A stretch of 64,000 nt of DNA, from NCBI RefSeq assembly GCF_005765165.1, contig NZ_VCIW01000015.1, positions 1-64,000 of the forward strand, in the 5' to 3' direction. The position numbers were made by a program, and so were the translations under genes. The DNA comes from Paenibacillus antri. Its GTDB lineage: Bacteria > Bacillota > Bacilli > Paenibacillales > YIM-B00363. The notes below the pieces were generated by a model. The model was not told the DNA's origin. It did not search any database and worked only from the letters and a program-made list of their open reading frames with translations. This document shows, piece after piece, positions 36,079 through 45,569 of the stretch. Each line of letters begins with the position of its first letter. The stretch's first letter is position 1.

Positions 36079-37455
36079 ATGGTCAACATCATTCATCGTT
36101 GGAGAACGGGATGGCTCGGACTGATTGCGATGCTCGCCTCGATCGTACTCGCTTCGTTCGGAGCGGCGGCTACGGAAGCGCCTTCCGAAGCCGCCGCGGA
36201 CGCGGGCGACGTCGCCGTCATCCGCGTCGATCGCACGATCGAGACGGGGCTGCAGCGGTTTCTCGAGCGCGCGCTCGGCGAAGCGGAGGCGTCCGGGGCG
36301 GAGACGGCGGTCCTCGTCATCAATACGTTCGGGGGCCGCGTCGACGCGGCGACGGAAATCGGCGAAGCGATCCGGTCCAGTCCGCTTCGCACGATCGCGT
36401 ACGTCGAAGCGAAAGCGATTTCGGCGGGGAGCTATATCGCGCTGAACGCGGACGAGATCTACATGCAGCAGCATAGCACGATCGGCGCGGCGGCGGTCGT
36501 GGACGGCGCGGGCGATCGGGTGCGGGACTCGAAGATCGTCTCGGTCTGGGTGAAGCAAATGGTCGCCGCCGCGGAGCGGAACGGACGCAATCCGGCGATC
36601 GCGGAAGGCATGGTCGACGATTCGGTGAAGGTGGAGATGCCCGAGATCGGGCAAATCAGCGAACCGGGCGAGCTCATTACGTTAACCGCGGAGGAAGCGG
36701 TCGCCGTGGGATACGCGGAGGGACTCGCGACGTCGCTCGACGAGTTCTTATCGACGATCGGCTCGACGTCGCAGCAGACGATCGAACCGACGCTCGCCGA
36801 GCAAGCGGCGCGTTTTCTGACGCATCCGGCGACGACGACGGTCTTGTTTATCCTGGGCATCGCCGGTTTGGTCATCGAACTGCTCGTGCCGGGGTTCGGC
36901 GTTCCCGGCATCGTCGGCATCGTCGCGTTCGGGTTGTATTTTCTCGGAAACTATGTGGCGGGATTCGCGGGGGTGGAGCACTTGGCGATGTTCGTGGTCG
37001 GTGTCTTGCTGCTTGCATTGGAACTGTTTATCCCAAGCTTCGGCATTCTAGGCGTTCTTGGAATCGCGGCGCTGATCGCCGGCGTCGTGCTCGCCGCGTA
37101 CGATTCGGGGGACGCGTTAACGTCGCTCGGCGTCGCCACTCTCGTCGCGGCCGTCATCGTAGCCGTGTTCGTCCGCTATTTTAAGCACCGAGGCGTCTGG
37201 AATAAATTTATTTTGCGGGATGCGCTGAAAACCGAAGAAGGTTACGTGTCGCATGCGACGCGGTCGGATTTGACCGGCAAGGTCGGCAAGGCGGTCACTC
37301 CGCTGCGGCCTTCGGGGACGGCGGTGTTCGACGACGAACGCGTCGACGTGGTGACGGACGGGGAATTCGTCGCGGCCGGCGCTTCCGTCGTCGTCGTGTT
37401 GGTCGACGGCGGACGCATCGTCGTACGGGAAACGGAACGACTTCATTTAAAATAA
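36079..37455 (+). CDS. yqeZ: NfeD-family membrane serine protease (YqeZ)
   Basis: 458 residues: a signal anchor, an extracytoplasmic ClpP/S49-type protease domain (about 45-225) with [13 protein letters not shown] and the nucleophile region [17 protein letters not shown], several membrane segments (about 250-370) and a C-terminal NfeD OB-fold (about 395-455, [32 protein letters not shown]). It is the partner of flotillin-like FloA encoded 20 bases downstream and belongs to the cell-envelope stress response, read from the ECF-type promoter at 36022. Confidence 0.94.
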   Translation: MVNIIHRWRTGWLGLIAMLASIVLASFGAAATEAPSEAAADAGDVAVIRVDRTIETGLQRFLERALGEAEASGAETAVLVINTFGGRVDAATEIGEAIRSSPLRTIAYVEAKAISAGSYIALNADEIYMQQHSTIGAAAVVDGAGDRVRDSKIVSVWVKQMVAAAERNGRNPAIAEGMVDDSVKVEMPEIGQISEPGELITLTAEEAVAVGYAEGLATSLDEFLSTIGSTSQQTIEPTLAEQAARFLTHPATTTVLFILGIAGLVIELLVPGFGVPGIVGIVAFGLYFLGNYVAGFAGVEHLAMFVVGVLLLALELFIPSFGILGVLGIAALIAGVVLAAYDSGDALTSLGVATLVAAVIVAVFVRYFKHRGVWNKFILRDALKTEEGYVSHATRSDLTGKVGKAVTPLRPSGTAVFDDERVDVVTDGEFVAAGASVVVVLVDGGRIVVRETERLHLK

Positions 37456-37474
37456 GAGAGGCAGGAAATTATTT

Positions 37475-38461
37475 ATGTTCGGACCGGATGTATTTACGTT
37501 ACTCATTATCGCTGTCGTGATTATCGCTTTCGTCGTGTTTATGAGCTTCTTCCCGATCATGTTGTGGATTTCGGCGCTCGCCTCCGGCGTGCGCGTCGGC
37601 ATCATCACGCTGGTCGCAATGCGGCTGCGCCGCGTCATTCCGAGCCGTATCGTCAATCCGATGATTAAGGCTAGGAAAGCGGGCCTCGGCGTCTCGGTGA
37701 ATCAGCTCGAGAGCCATTATCTCGCGGGCGGCAACGTCGACCGCGTCGTCAACGCGCTGATCGCGGCGGAACGCGCCAACATCCAGCTTCCGTTCGAGCG
37801 GGCGGCGGCGATCGACCTCGCGGGTCGAGATGTGCTTCAAGCGGTGCAAATGAGCGTTAACCCGAAGGTGATCGAGACGCCTTGGGTCGCCGCCGTGGCG
37901 AAAGACGGCATCGAGGTGAAGGTCAAAGCGCGGGTGACGGTGCGGGCGAATATCGACCGTCTCGTCGGCGGCGCCGGCGAAGAGACGATTATGGCGCGCG
38001 TCGGCGAAGGCATCGTCACGACGGTCGGCTCTTCGAATACGCATAAGGAAGTATTGGAGAATCCGGATTTGATTTCCCGTACGGTTCTTGGCAAAGGGCT
38101 GGACGCCGGCACGGCGTTCGAAATTTTATCGATCGATATCGCGGACATCGACGTCGGCAAAAACATCGGCGCCAACCTGCAAACCGAGCAGGCCGAAGCC
38201 GACAAGCGCATCGCGCAGGCGAAAGCCGAGGAGCGTCGGGCGATGGCCGTCGCGCACGAGCAGGAGATGAAGGCACGCGTCGAAGAGATGCGCGCGAAAG
38301 TCGTCGAGGCCGAGTCGCAGGTACCGCAAGCGATGGCCGAAGCGCTTCGCAGCGGCAAGCTCGGCGTCATGGATTACATGAATCTGAAGAACATCGAGTC
38401 GGATACGCAAATGCGCGATGCGTTCGGCAAGATGAATCCGGACGATTCGGACAAAAAGTGA
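37475..38461 (+). CDS. floA: Flotillin-like protein FloA
   Basis: 328 residues. An N-terminal membrane hairpin ([25 protein letters not shown]) anchors the protein to the inner face of the membrane; the PHB/SPFH domain follows, then a helical region rich in Ala, Glu and Lys ([20 protein letters not shown]) that drives assembly. Flotillins organise membrane microdomains and affect fluidity. Co-transcribed with the NfeD protease gene, as in Bacillus. Confidence 0.95.
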   Translation: MFGPDVFTLLIIAVVIIAFVVFMSFFPIMLWISALASGVRVGIITLVAMRLRRVIPSRIVNPMIKARKAGLGVSVNQLESHYLAGGNVDRVVNALIAAERANIQLPFERAAAIDLAGRDVLQAVQMSVNPKVIETPWVAAVAKDGIEVKVKARVTVRANIDRLVGGAGEETIMARVGEGIVTTVGSSNTHKEVLENPDLISRTVLGKGLDAGTAFEILSIDIADIDVGKNIGANLQTEQAEADKRIAQAKAEERRAMAVAHEQEMKARVEEMRAKVVEAESQVPQAMAEALRSGKLGVMDYMNLKNIESDTQMRDAFGKMNPDDSDKK

Positions 38462-38501
38462 TCGCCGGTCGAGGAGGCGCTTGCGGAAGGGGTGACGTAC
38501 C

Positions 38502-38987
38502 GTGGAGGATTTGATTCGCGTCCTATTGAACATCGTCTTCGACAATCCGCTGATCGCGCTGATCGCGTTCGGTATCGTATCGTTCGTACTGAATAAGGCG
38601 CGAGGCGCCGGAGCGGGCAAAGGCGACAATCGTCGCGGAGGCATGCCGCCGTTCGGCGGCGGCGGCCCGCTCGCGCCGCCGAACGGCGGGGGCGGCATGA
38701 GCCGCGGCGAGCCGGCCGGTCGCGAGCGGCCGCCGGCATTCGAGCAGGAGACGGCGCATTACGAGCCGTCGGTCCAACCGGCGGCTGCCTACGAGCCGGC
38801 CGCGACGCCGTCGCCAAGCGAGGCGGCGCTGTCGCGGCGGCGCCCTGCGGCGGCGCCCGCTGCGTCGAAGCCGGCGCCGACCCGTTCGGCGGGCGTGCAT
38901 GCGCGCAACGCCGCGCAAGGCATGATCTGGTCGGAGATTTACGGACCGCCGCGGGCCGTTCGCCCGCACCGCGCGACGAAGCGATAG
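38502..38987 (+). CDS. Hypothetical membrane protein of the floA operon (YqfB position)
   Basis: 161 residues. One membrane segment near the N-terminus (VLLNIVFDNPLIALIAFGIVSFVLN), then a long Pro/Gly/Ala-rich low-complexity tail (GGGGPLAPPNGGGG) and a short conserved-looking end (NAAQGMIWSEIYGPPRA). It occupies the place of yqfB after floA but I cannot confirm homology. The GTG at 38502 starts 40 bases after floA. It probably works at the membrane with FloA; that is inferred from position. Confidence 0.7.
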   Translation: MEDLIRVLLNIVFDNPLIALIAFGIVSFVLNKARGAGAGKGDNRRGGMPPFGGGGPLAPPNGGGGMSRGEPAGRERPPAFEQETAHYEPSVQPAAAYEPAATPSPSEAALSRRRPAAAPAASKPAPTRSAGVHARNAAQGMIWSEIYGPPRAVRPHRATKR

Positions 38988-38998
38988 GGAAAGACGAA

Positions 38999-39045
38999 AG
39001 GCCGATCTTTCGGAGGATGTTTCTCCGGAAGGTCGGCCTTTTTTT
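38999..39045 (+). terminator. Terminator of the nfeD-floA operon
   Basis: A 17-bp stem AGGCCGATCTTTCGGAG / CTCCGGAAGGTCGGCCT (two G-U pairs) with a seven-base loop and a run of T. Confidence 0.93.
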
Positions 39046-39110
39046 GCGTTGTAGGATGCAAAAAGCGGGAGCGCTCCGTTCGGTTGGATGCGATGCGGTG
39101 CGGTGCGGTG

Positions 39111-39226
39111 CCTCTCCCCGGACTCCTTGTCCTCGATTTCCCTCCGATCAGCTATACGTCGGATTAATGAACGTACGAGGGTAGCTGAGCGAAGGGAAGT
39201 CGAGAAGAAGGGTTTTCGGGAGAGAG
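39111..39226. repeat. Intergenic imperfect palindromic repeat, copy 2
   Basis: The gap 39046-39396 holds no gene before yqfC. It contains an inverted repeat with arms of about 44 bases: 39111-39154 and 39182-39226. Each arm contains a version of the same core, CGATTTCCCTCCGATCAGC (39134-39152) and, on the other strand, CGACTTCCCTTCGCTCAGC (39184-39202), also present at 20682-20700. An inner ACGT..ACGT continues the stem. Just before it is a short TGCGG tandem run (about 39089-39110). No coding potential fits any frame. Confidence 0.7.
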
Positions 39227-39331
39227 TAGGAACCGAGTACAAAGAAAGAGTCTGGATCAAACGGGCGGACGACCGGAAACGACCGCGAGTCGCGCTCCCT
39301 TTTCCCCGGTCCGACGTCCTTCGGGTTCGCT

Positions 39332-39360
39332 TCATATTTCCGCGCCGCGCCGCATATTTT
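39332..39360 (+). promoter_or_regulatory. Sigma-E-like sporulation promoter of yqfCD
   Basis: TCATATT (39332-39338) matches the sigma-E -35 box exactly; after 14 bases, the consensus spacing, CATATTTT (39353-39360) matches six of eight -10 positions. In B. subtilis yqfCD is made in the mother cell under sigma-E, which agrees. Confidence 0.75.
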
Positions 39361-39396
39361 GATAAGAGCAACAGGAGGGGGGCGCCCACGGACCAT

Positions 39397-39672
39397 ATGC
39401 GACGCTGGACTCGCAAGCTAACGAAATGGACAACGGATATGCTGGACCTTCCCCAGGACGTCGTCTTCGACCTTCCGCGCGTCACGATGATCGGCAATAT
39501 GCAGTTGTACGTGGAAAACCATCGCGGCGTGCTTCATTTTTCGGAAACGTATTTGAAGCTCGCATTGACGCAAGGAAGCATGGAAATCCGAGGGAAGCAG
39601 CTGTCGATCCGCGCGATTCTTGCGGAGGAAGTGTTCATCGAAGGATTAATCGACGAAGTGAAGTACTCGTAA
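39397..39672 (+). CDS. yqfC: Sporulation protein YqfC
   Basis: 91 residues matching the small YqfC sporulation protein: RKLTKWTTDMLDLPQDVVFDLPRVTMIG, then VENHRGVLHFSETYLKL and GKQLSIRAILAEEVFIEGLID. Needed for normal sporulation in Bacillus; biochemical role unknown. The ATG at 39397 is the only start after AGGAGGGGGG and fits the family length, although the spacing is long; the open frame running upstream to 39088 crosses the palindromic repeat and the promoter and is not coding. Followed 18 bases later by yqfD. Confidence 0.9.
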   Translation: MRRWTRKLTKWTTDMLDLPQDVVFDLPRVTMIGNMQLYVENHRGVLHFSETYLKLALTQGSMEIRGKQLSIRAILAEEVFIEGLIDEVKYS

Positions 39673-39690
39673 CGCGAAGGGGGAAGACGG

Positions 39691-40908
39691 ATGAACGCGC
39701 AGCTGGTCCGATACATAAGAGGGTATGTGAAATTAAACGTGGCAGGTCCGTCGTTCGAAGAGCTGATCAATCGGCTCGTCCAAGAGAACGTCCCCGTCTG
39801 GGACATCCGGAGGAGCGGCGAAGGCAGAGGCGAATTTCTTATCGCGCTGCCCGACTACTTCCGTTTAAAACCGCTCCTCAAGGAGACGGGCTGTCGGGTG
39901 CGGACGAGAGAGAGGCATGGGTTTCCCTTTTTCTTGGACAAACTCGGGAAGCGCAAGTGGTTCGTGGCGGGGGCGGCCGCGTTCCTGATCGGGATGTATT
40001 TGCTCGCGCAGGTCGTATGGACGGTGCAGGTGGACGGCAACGAAACGATTCCGAAGGAGTATATTTTGCAGGCGGCGTCGGAGCAAGGCATCTACCCGCT
40101 GCAATGGAAAATGCGAATGGGCGATCCCGGCGTCTTGGCGGACAGGCTCGCTCGGACGATCCCGAACGTCGCCTGGGTCGGCGTCGACGTGCAAGGAACG
40201 ACGGTAACGATCCGCGTCGTGGAATCGATCGTGCCGGAGAAGCGGATTCCGCAAAACCCGAGGCATCTGGTCTCGACGTCCGACGCCGTTATCACGCGCA
40301 TTATCGCGGACCGGGGCGTCCCGCTCGTCGGCGTCCATTCTCGGGTGAAGCGCGGAGATATTTTAATTTCGGGTATTCTAGGGGATGAGGAGAATCGGGA
40401 GGTCGTCGTGGCGGAGGGCGACGTCCGCGGTCTCGTCTGGTACGAATACAACGTGCAAGCGCCGATCGCCAAGCAGCACAAGGCGTTGACCGGCGAGTCG
40501 CGCTCGACGTTCCACCTCGTGCTCGGCGGCCGCGCGTTGCAGCTGAGCGGCTATTGGCAGAAGCCGTACGCCAACGAGCAGGTCGAGACGGACCGCAAGC
40601 AGCTGCGGTTCGGTCCGTGGACGGCGCCGATCGGCTGGATGACGGTGACGCACCGCGAAGCGACGATCGTCGAAGAGACGCGGACCGTCGCGGAGGCGAA
40701 GGAGACGGGGCTTGCGAACGCGAGGGCGGATTTGATCGCGACGTTGGGCGGAAACACGGTCATTCGGGCGGAAAAAATTTTGCATGAGCGTACCGACAAT
40801 GGTAAAGTGGTAATGAATGTATTGTTCGAGGCCGAGGTCGATCTGGCGACCGAACGGCCGATTCTGGAAGAGGAATTGGCGCCGCCCGACAAGAAAGACG
40901 GGCCTTGA
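39691..40908 (+). CDS. yqfD: Sporulation protein YqfD
   Basis: 405 residues, stage IV sporulation family YqfD. A cytoplasmic domain (about 1-85) is followed by a single membrane helix (KWFVAGAAAFLIGMYLLAQVVW) and a large extracytoplasmic region with POTRA-like and beta features (VDGNETIPKEYILQAASEQGI). Produced in the mother cell with YqfC and probably placed in the outer forespore membrane. GGGGGA precedes the ATG. Confidence 0.94.
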   Translation: MNAQLVRYIRGYVKLNVAGPSFEELINRLVQENVPVWDIRRSGEGRGEFLIALPDYFRLKPLLKETGCRVRTRERHGFPFFLDKLGKRKWFVAGAAAFLIGMYLLAQVVWTVQVDGNETIPKEYILQAASEQGIYPLQWKMRMGDPGVLADRLARTIPNVAWVGVDVQGTTVTIRVVESIVPEKRIPQNPRHLVSTSDAVITRIIADRGVPLVGVHSRVKRGDILISGILGDEENREVVVAEGDVRGLVWYEYNVQAPIAKQHKALTGESRSTFHLVLGGRALQLSGYWQKPYANEQVETDRKQLRFGPWTAPIGWMTVTHREATIVEETRTVAEAKETGLANARADLIATLGGNTVIRAEKILHERTDNGKVVMNVLFEAEVDLATERPILEEELAPPDKKDGP

Positions 40909-40934
40909 CCATGTACAAGGAGTGAAGGACGCTA

Positions 40935-41906
40935 TTGAACGAACGCATCGCTGACCATACCGTAAAGATCCCGCTGAGGAACGCGGCCGAAGGGCTTGCG
41001 CTGTTCGGACCGGGAGACGCTTACCTTCACTTGATCGAGAAAGAGACGGAAGCTCAACTGTTTTCCCGCGACGCGGAGATCGCCGTGCAAGGCACGAAGC
41101 AGCAAGTGGAATCGCTGCAGCAGCTGTTCGAGGTGCTGCTCGAGCTGATTCGCGGCGGCTATACGCTGTCGGAGCGGGATGTCATGTACGCCGTCGAGCT
41201 CGCCAAGACGATGCAGGCCGACCAGCTGCTCGACCTGTTCAAGGGCGATATCGCCGCGACGTACAAGGGCAAGCCCATTAAAGTGAAGACGATCGGACAG
41301 AAGCAATACGTATCGACGATCCGGAAGAAAGATATCGTCTTCGGGATCGGCCCGGCCGGGACAGGCAAGACGTATCTCGCCGTCGTGCTGGCCGTCGTCG
41401 CTCTGAAGGAGGGTAAGGTGAAGCGCATCGTCCTGACGCGGCCGGCCGTGGAGGCGGGCGAGAGCCTCGGCTTCCTGCCCGGGGACCTGCAGGAGAAGGT
41501 GGATCCGTACTTAAGGCCGTTGTACGACGCGCTGAACGACATGCTCGGCCCGGAGGCGGTCGCCAAGTCGCTCGAGCGGGGATTGATCGAGGTCGCTCCC
41601 CTAGCGTACATGCGCGGACGGACGCTGGAGGATTCGTTCATAATATTGGACGAGGCCCAGAATACGACTCCGGAACAGATGAAGATGTTCTTGACGCGTC
41701 TCGGCTTCGGCTCGAAGATGGTCGTAACCGGCGACGTCACGCAGATCGACTTGCCGAGAGGGAAAACCTCCGGCCTCATCGAGGCGGAGCGCATTCTGAA
41801 GAATATTCCGGAGATCGGATTCATCATGTTCGGCGAGTCCGACGTCGTGCGCCACGCGTTGGTGCAGAAGATCATCATGGCGTATGACCGCGTCAAGGAT
41901 CAATAG
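40935..41906 (+). CDS. phoH: PhoH family ATPase
   Basis: 323 residues. Walker A GPAGTGKTYLAVVLAV and Walker B IILDEAQNTTPEQMKMF define the PhoH P-loop domain; an N-terminal KH-like segment precedes it. PhoH proteins are predicted RNA-handling ATPases, frequently next to ybeY, as here (with pgpH between). The TTG at 40935 is the start, with AAGGA five bases upstream. Confidence 0.94.
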   Translation: MNERIADHTVKIPLRNAAEGLALFGPGDAYLHLIEKETEAQLFSRDAEIAVQGTKQQVESLQQLFEVLLELIRGGYTLSERDVMYAVELAKTMQADQLLDLFKGDIAATYKGKPIKVKTIGQKQYVSTIRKKDIVFGIGPAGTGKTYLAVVLAVVALKEGKVKRIVLTRPAVEAGESLGFLPGDLQEKVDPYLRPLYDALNDMLGPEAVAKSLERGLIEVAPLAYMRGRTLEDSFIILDEAQNTTPEQMKMFLTRLGFGSKMVVTGDVTQIDLPRGKTSGLIEAERILKNIPEIGFIMFGESDVVRHALVQKIIMAYDRVKDQ

Positions 41907-41930
41907 TCATAGGAGTAGGAGGATACCCTA

Positions 41931-44225
41931 ATGACGCAGAAAGAGGTCCGCATCCGCGGCAAGCATCGATATAAAATCGGAGGTTGGCGATACAGCATGG
42001 GTGTAAGGGCGGCATTATTGCTGTCGTTCGCCCTTCTTTTTTATTTTTCCCTAGCGGAAAACGTGATCCCGCCCACCTACGACGTACAACCGAATACGGT
42101 GAGCAAGGAGACGATTTACGCCAACGCCCGCATCGAAGACGAGCTGGCGACGGAAGCCGCGCGGGCCGATGCGGTCCGTCGCGTCCAGCCGGTGTCGACG
42201 ATCGTGTCGATGCGCAATACCGACCTGGTGGAGCGGCTGTTCGACGAGATCGCCCGCATCAACGCCGACGAAGGCTTGACGACGGACGAGAAGGTGAGCG
42301 TGTATCGCAACAAGCTGCCGGATTTGTTCCGCCAAACGTACGAAACGACGTTGACGAAATGGTTGAACGCGGATACGTACAGCGCGACGTTGATCGACGA
42401 AATTCGGCTCCGGCTGAACGAACAGCAATATCGTCTCCAGGAAGAGGACTTGTTCAAGCTTCCGAAGTTGACGCAAGAACAGCTCCTTGAGATGGAGCCC
42501 GTCGTCATCGATATCGTGAACCGATTAATGAGCGATCCGACGGGCGACGCGGAGAGCGTTCGGATGCAAGTGCCGGAATGGGTGAACGCGTCGACGCTGA
42601 CGAGCAACGTGACGCGGGGCTTGGCGCAAGAAATCATCCGCTTCGCGCTGACGCCGAACCGGTTTTACGACGAGGACGCGACCGTTCGCGCGCGGGAGGC
42701 GGCGGAGCGGGACACCGAGACGATCTATATCGAGAAGGGCGACGCCATCGTCCGCGCCGGCCAGACGATCACGGAAGAGCTCTATCAGAAGCTCGAACAG
42801 ATGAACCTGATCCAAAACGGCAATAACAACGTGCTGCCGCGGCTCGGTTTGGCGGCGCTCTGCCTGTTGTTCCTCGGCGCGCTTCATGCGTTCGTGCGCC
42901 ATTCGCGTCTGGCGATCCGGAACGATAATCGACTGCTCTTGATGCTATTCATCATCTATGTCATTAACCTGGCGGCGATGAAGATCGTCTCCATCGCGCA
43001 AGGGCTCGATACATCGCTTGCTTATTTGGCTCCGGTCGCGCTCGGAACGATGTTGATCGCGGTGCTGCTCGACGATCAGCTCGCCACGATCTCCACGGTG
43101 CTGTTCAGCATCGTCGCCAGCATCGTATTCCATGCCGAGCAGGACGCGTTATTCGACTTCCGCTACGGCTTCGTGGCGCTCGTCGTCGGCTACGTGGCCA
43201 TCTTCGCGATTCGGCGCGTCAGCCAGCGAGCCTCGATACTGCGAGCAGGCATCTCGGTTTCCGTCTTCTCGGCGCTGTCGGTCGCGCTGCTCGCCGTCAT
43301 CGAGAATCCCGAGATGACCAATTACCAGGACGTGCTCCTCGCGGTCGCCTATGCGTTCACGGGCGGCGTCGTGACGGCGGTGTTCGTGCTCGGGCTGATG
43401 CCGTTCTTCGAAGCGACGTTCGGCATCTTGTCGCCGCTGAAGCTCGTCGAGCTGTCGAACCCGAACCATCCGCTGCTTCGGAAGCTGCTCACCGAAGCGC
43501 CGGGGACGTACCATCACAGCGTCATGGTCGGCAATCTTTCCGAGGCGGCGGCCGAGGCGATCGGCGCGAACGGCTTGCTGTGCCGGGTAGGGTCGTTCTA
43601 TCACGACATCGGCAAGACGCGGCGTCCGTCGTATTTCATCGAAAATCAGATGAACCGCGAAAACCCGCACGACACGCTCGAGCCGAGCGTCAGCAAGGCG
43701 ATCATCGTAGCGCATGCGAAGGACGGCGTCGATATGCTGAGCGAAGCGAAGATCCCGAAGCCGATTCGAGATATCGCCGAACAGCATCACGGAACGACGT
43801 TATTGAAATACTTCTATTATAAGGCCGTGAAGCAGCGGGAGGAGTACGCCGCGCGCATCGCGGAGAGCGCGGGCGACGCGGAAGCGGCCGCCGCGGTCGA
43901 GCCGATTCCGGAGACGGATTACCGGTATCCGGGCCCGAAAGCGCAAACGAAGGAAGCGGCCATCGTCGGCATCGCCGATTGCGTCGAGGCGGCGGTGCGC
44001 AGCCTTCGCAACCCGACGGTCGAACATGTCGATTCCATGGTGCGCAAGATCATTAAGGATCGTCTGGACGATCAACAGTTCCACGAATGCGACATGACGC
44101 TCAAGGAACTGGACATCGTCGCGAAGAGCATGAAGGAGACGCTGCTCGGCGTCTTCCACTCTCGGATCGAATACCCGGGAGACGCGCCGCAGAACGGCGC
44201 GGCTAAGACGAAAGGGGAGGCATAG
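41931..44225 (+). CDS. pgpH: 7TM-HD cyclic-di-AMP phosphodiesterase PgpH (YqfF)
   Basis: 764 residues: one membrane helix, a large extracellular 7TMR-HDED domain (about 60-300), seven membrane segments (about 305-490) and a cytoplasmic HD domain with YHHSVMVGNLSEAAA, RVGSFYHDIGKTRRP and AEQHHGTTLLKYFYYKA. PgpH hydrolyses c-di-AMP to pApA in Firmicutes. The metal-binding His-Asp residues are present. It lies between phoH and ybeY in the conserved Bacillus order. Confidence 0.94.
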   Translation: MTQKEVRIRGKHRYKIGGWRYSMGVRAALLLSFALLFYFSLAENVIPPTYDVQPNTVSKETIYANARIEDELATEAARADAVRRVQPVSTIVSMRNTDLVERLFDEIARINADEGLTTDEKVSVYRNKLPDLFRQTYETTLTKWLNADTYSATLIDEIRLRLNEQQYRLQEEDLFKLPKLTQEQLLEMEPVVIDIVNRLMSDPTGDAESVRMQVPEWVNASTLTSNVTRGLAQEIIRFALTPNRFYDEDATVRAREAAERDTETIYIEKGDAIVRAGQTITEELYQKLEQMNLIQNGNNNVLPRLGLAALCLLFLGALHAFVRHSRLAIRNDNRLLLMLFIIYVINLAAMKIVSIAQGLDTSLAYLAPVALGTMLIAVLLDDQLATISTVLFSIVASIVFHAEQDALFDFRYGFVALVVGYVAIFAIRRVSQRASILRAGISVSVFSALSVALLAVIENPEMTNYQDVLLAVAYAFTGGVVTAVFVLGLMPFFEATFGILSPLKLVELSNPNHPLLRKLLTEAPGTYHHSVMVGNLSEAAAEAIGANGLLCRVGSFYHDIGKTRRPSYFIENQMNRENPHDTLEPSVSKAIIVAHAKDGVDMLSEAKIPKPIRDIAEQHHGTTLLKYFYYKAVKQREEYAARIAESAGDAEAAAAVEPIPETDYRYPGPKAQTKEAAIVGIADCVEAAVRSLRNPTVEHVDSMVRKIIKDRLDDQQFHECDMTLKELDIVAKSMKETLLGVFHSRIEYPGDAPQNGAAKTKGEA

Positions 44226-44228
44226 TCC

Positions 44229-44747
44229 TTGACGCTGCGTTTGGATTTCGCGAACGAACAAGAAGAAGTGACGCTGCCGGAAGGACTGGAGCGACGGCTC
44301 GAGGAGCTCCTCGCGCTCGCGGGCGAGATGGAGTCGGTCGACGCAGGCGACGTCTCGGTGACGATCGTCGACGACGAGGCCATCCGGGAGCTGAATCTGC
44401 AATATCGGAAGCTGGATAAGCCGACGGACGTGCTGTCGTTTTCGATGTGGGAATCCGCCGGCGAAGAGACGCCGATCGTCTACGGCGACGAATCGGAAGG
44501 CGACGACGTCGAAGACGGCGAGACGGTCGAGCTGCCGGACGAGCCGATCGGCGACATCGTCATTTCGGCGGCGACGGCGAAACGGCAGAGCGAGGAATAC
44601 GGGCATTCGTTCGAGCGAGAGCTTGGCTTCTTGTTCGTGCACGGCTTCCTGCACCTGATCGGCTATGACCACGAGGACGAGGCGGCCGAGCGCGTCATGA
44701 CCGAGAAGCAGGAGCAGGTGCTGCGGCGCGCGGGATTGTCCCGGTGA
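44229..44747 (+). CDS. ybeY: Endoribonuclease YbeY
   Basis: 172 residues. The zinc site HGFLHLIGYDHEDE is complete, and the N-terminal strand pattern (VSVTIVDDEAIRELNLQYRKLDKPTDVLSF) is standard. YbeY takes part in 16S rRNA 3' maturation and 70S quality control. Between the two parts lies an acidic insertion (DESEGDDVEDGETVELPDE), which makes the protein longer than the usual 155-160. TTG start with GGGGAGG nine bases upstream. Overlaps dgkA by four bases. Confidence 0.94.
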   Translation: MTLRLDFANEQEEVTLPEGLERRLEELLALAGEMESVDAGDVSVTIVDDEAIRELNLQYRKLDKPTDVLSFSMWESAGEETPIVYGDESEGDDVEDGETVELPDEPIGDIVISAATAKRQSEEYGHSFERELGFLFVHGFLHLIGYDHEDEAAERVMTEKQEQVLRRAGLSR

Positions 44748-45112
44748 AGAAGAAGAAGGGGATCGGTCTTCGCTACGCCGCTTGGGGATGGTGGCATGCG
44801 CTCCGTCACGAGCGCAACATGCGTATCCACGCCGGCGCCGCTGCGGCCGCCGTCGCGGTAGGCGCGTACGCGCGTCTCGATCGCGACGAGTGGCTGTGGG
44901 TGGCGCTGTCCATCGCGGTCGTGTGGAGCGCCGAGTGCGTCAACACGGCGATGGAGCGGGTCGTCGATCTCGTCGTCGGCACCGAACGCGAGCCGCTCGC
45001 TAAAGCGGCTAAGGATACGGCTGCAGCCGCGGTACTCATCCTAGCGGCGTTCTCGCTCGTCGTGGCCGGCACGGTGCTCGTTCCCGCCGTGTTCGCGCGG
45101 CTCGTCGAGTGA
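44744..45112 (+). CDS. dgkA: Diacylglycerol/undecaprenol kinase DgkA
   Basis: 122-residue integral membrane kinase with three membrane segments. The active-site stretch VWSAECVNTAMERVVDLVVG is the DgkA signature, and NMRIHAGAA is the conserved first loop. In Gram-positives this enzyme phosphorylates undecaprenol for cell-wall lipid carrier recycling. GTG start in the ybeY stop region. The next gene is cdd. Confidence 0.94.
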   Translation: MKKKKGIGLRYAAWGWWHALRHERNMRIHAGAAAAAVAVGAYARLDRDEWLWVALSIAVVWSAECVNTAMERVVDLVVGTEREPLAKAAKDTAAAAVLILAAFSLVVAGTVLVPAVFARLVE

Positions 45113-45155
45113 CGCGGTTTCCCTATTTCCGGTACCAACGAGAAGGAGTACGACG

Positions 45156-45569
45156 ATGAATATAACGAACGAACAGCTGTTGGAGCATGCGATGGAGGCC
45201 CGGAAGCGGGCGTACGTGCCCTATTCGAAATTCGCCGTGGGCAGCGCGCTGCTGGATACGAGCGGCCATATTCATTACGGCTGCAACGTGGAGAACGGGG
45301 CGTACAGCCCGACGAACTGCGCCGAGCGGACGTCGCTGCACCGCGCGATCGCGGACGGCGTCAAGCGAGGCGCCTTCGCCGCCATCGCGGTCGTGGCGGA
45401 CACGAACGGGCCGTGCACGCCTTGCGGCGTCTGCCGCCAGGTGCTTTCGGAATTGTGCCCGCAGGACATGCCGGTCATCATGAGCAACCTGCGAGGCGAG
45501 ACGAAGGTGATGACGGTGGCGGAGCTGCTGCCGGGCGCGTTCGTACTGGAGGAGCATAAAAACATATGA
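45156..45569 (+). CDS. cdd: Cytidine deaminase
   Basis: 137 residues, the tetrameric zinc enzyme that converts cytidine and deoxycytidine to uridine forms. Zinc ligands are in [23 protein letters not shown] (Cys and the catalytic Glu) and [12 protein letters not shown] (two Cys). [11 protein letters not shown] at the start binds the substrate ring. AAGGAG precedes the ATG. Ends in an overlap with era, as in Bacillus. Confidence 0.96.
   Translation: MNITNEQLLEHAMEARKRAYVPYSKFAVGSALLDTSGHIHYGCNVENGAYSPTNCAERTSLHRAIADGVKRGAFAAIAVVADTNGPCTPCGVCRQVLSELCPQDMPVIMSNLRGETKVMTVAELLPGAFVLEEHKNI

Noticed and set aside
38640-38720. GGC/GCC-rich runs in the floA-operon gene as a repeat array.
   Set aside because: They encode a Gly/Pro-rich tail in frame and show no repeat unit with spacers; not a CRISPR.
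39088-39396. A 103-codon extension before yqfC.
   Set aside because: It crosses a palindromic repeat and a sigma-E-like promoter and is not similar to YqfC.
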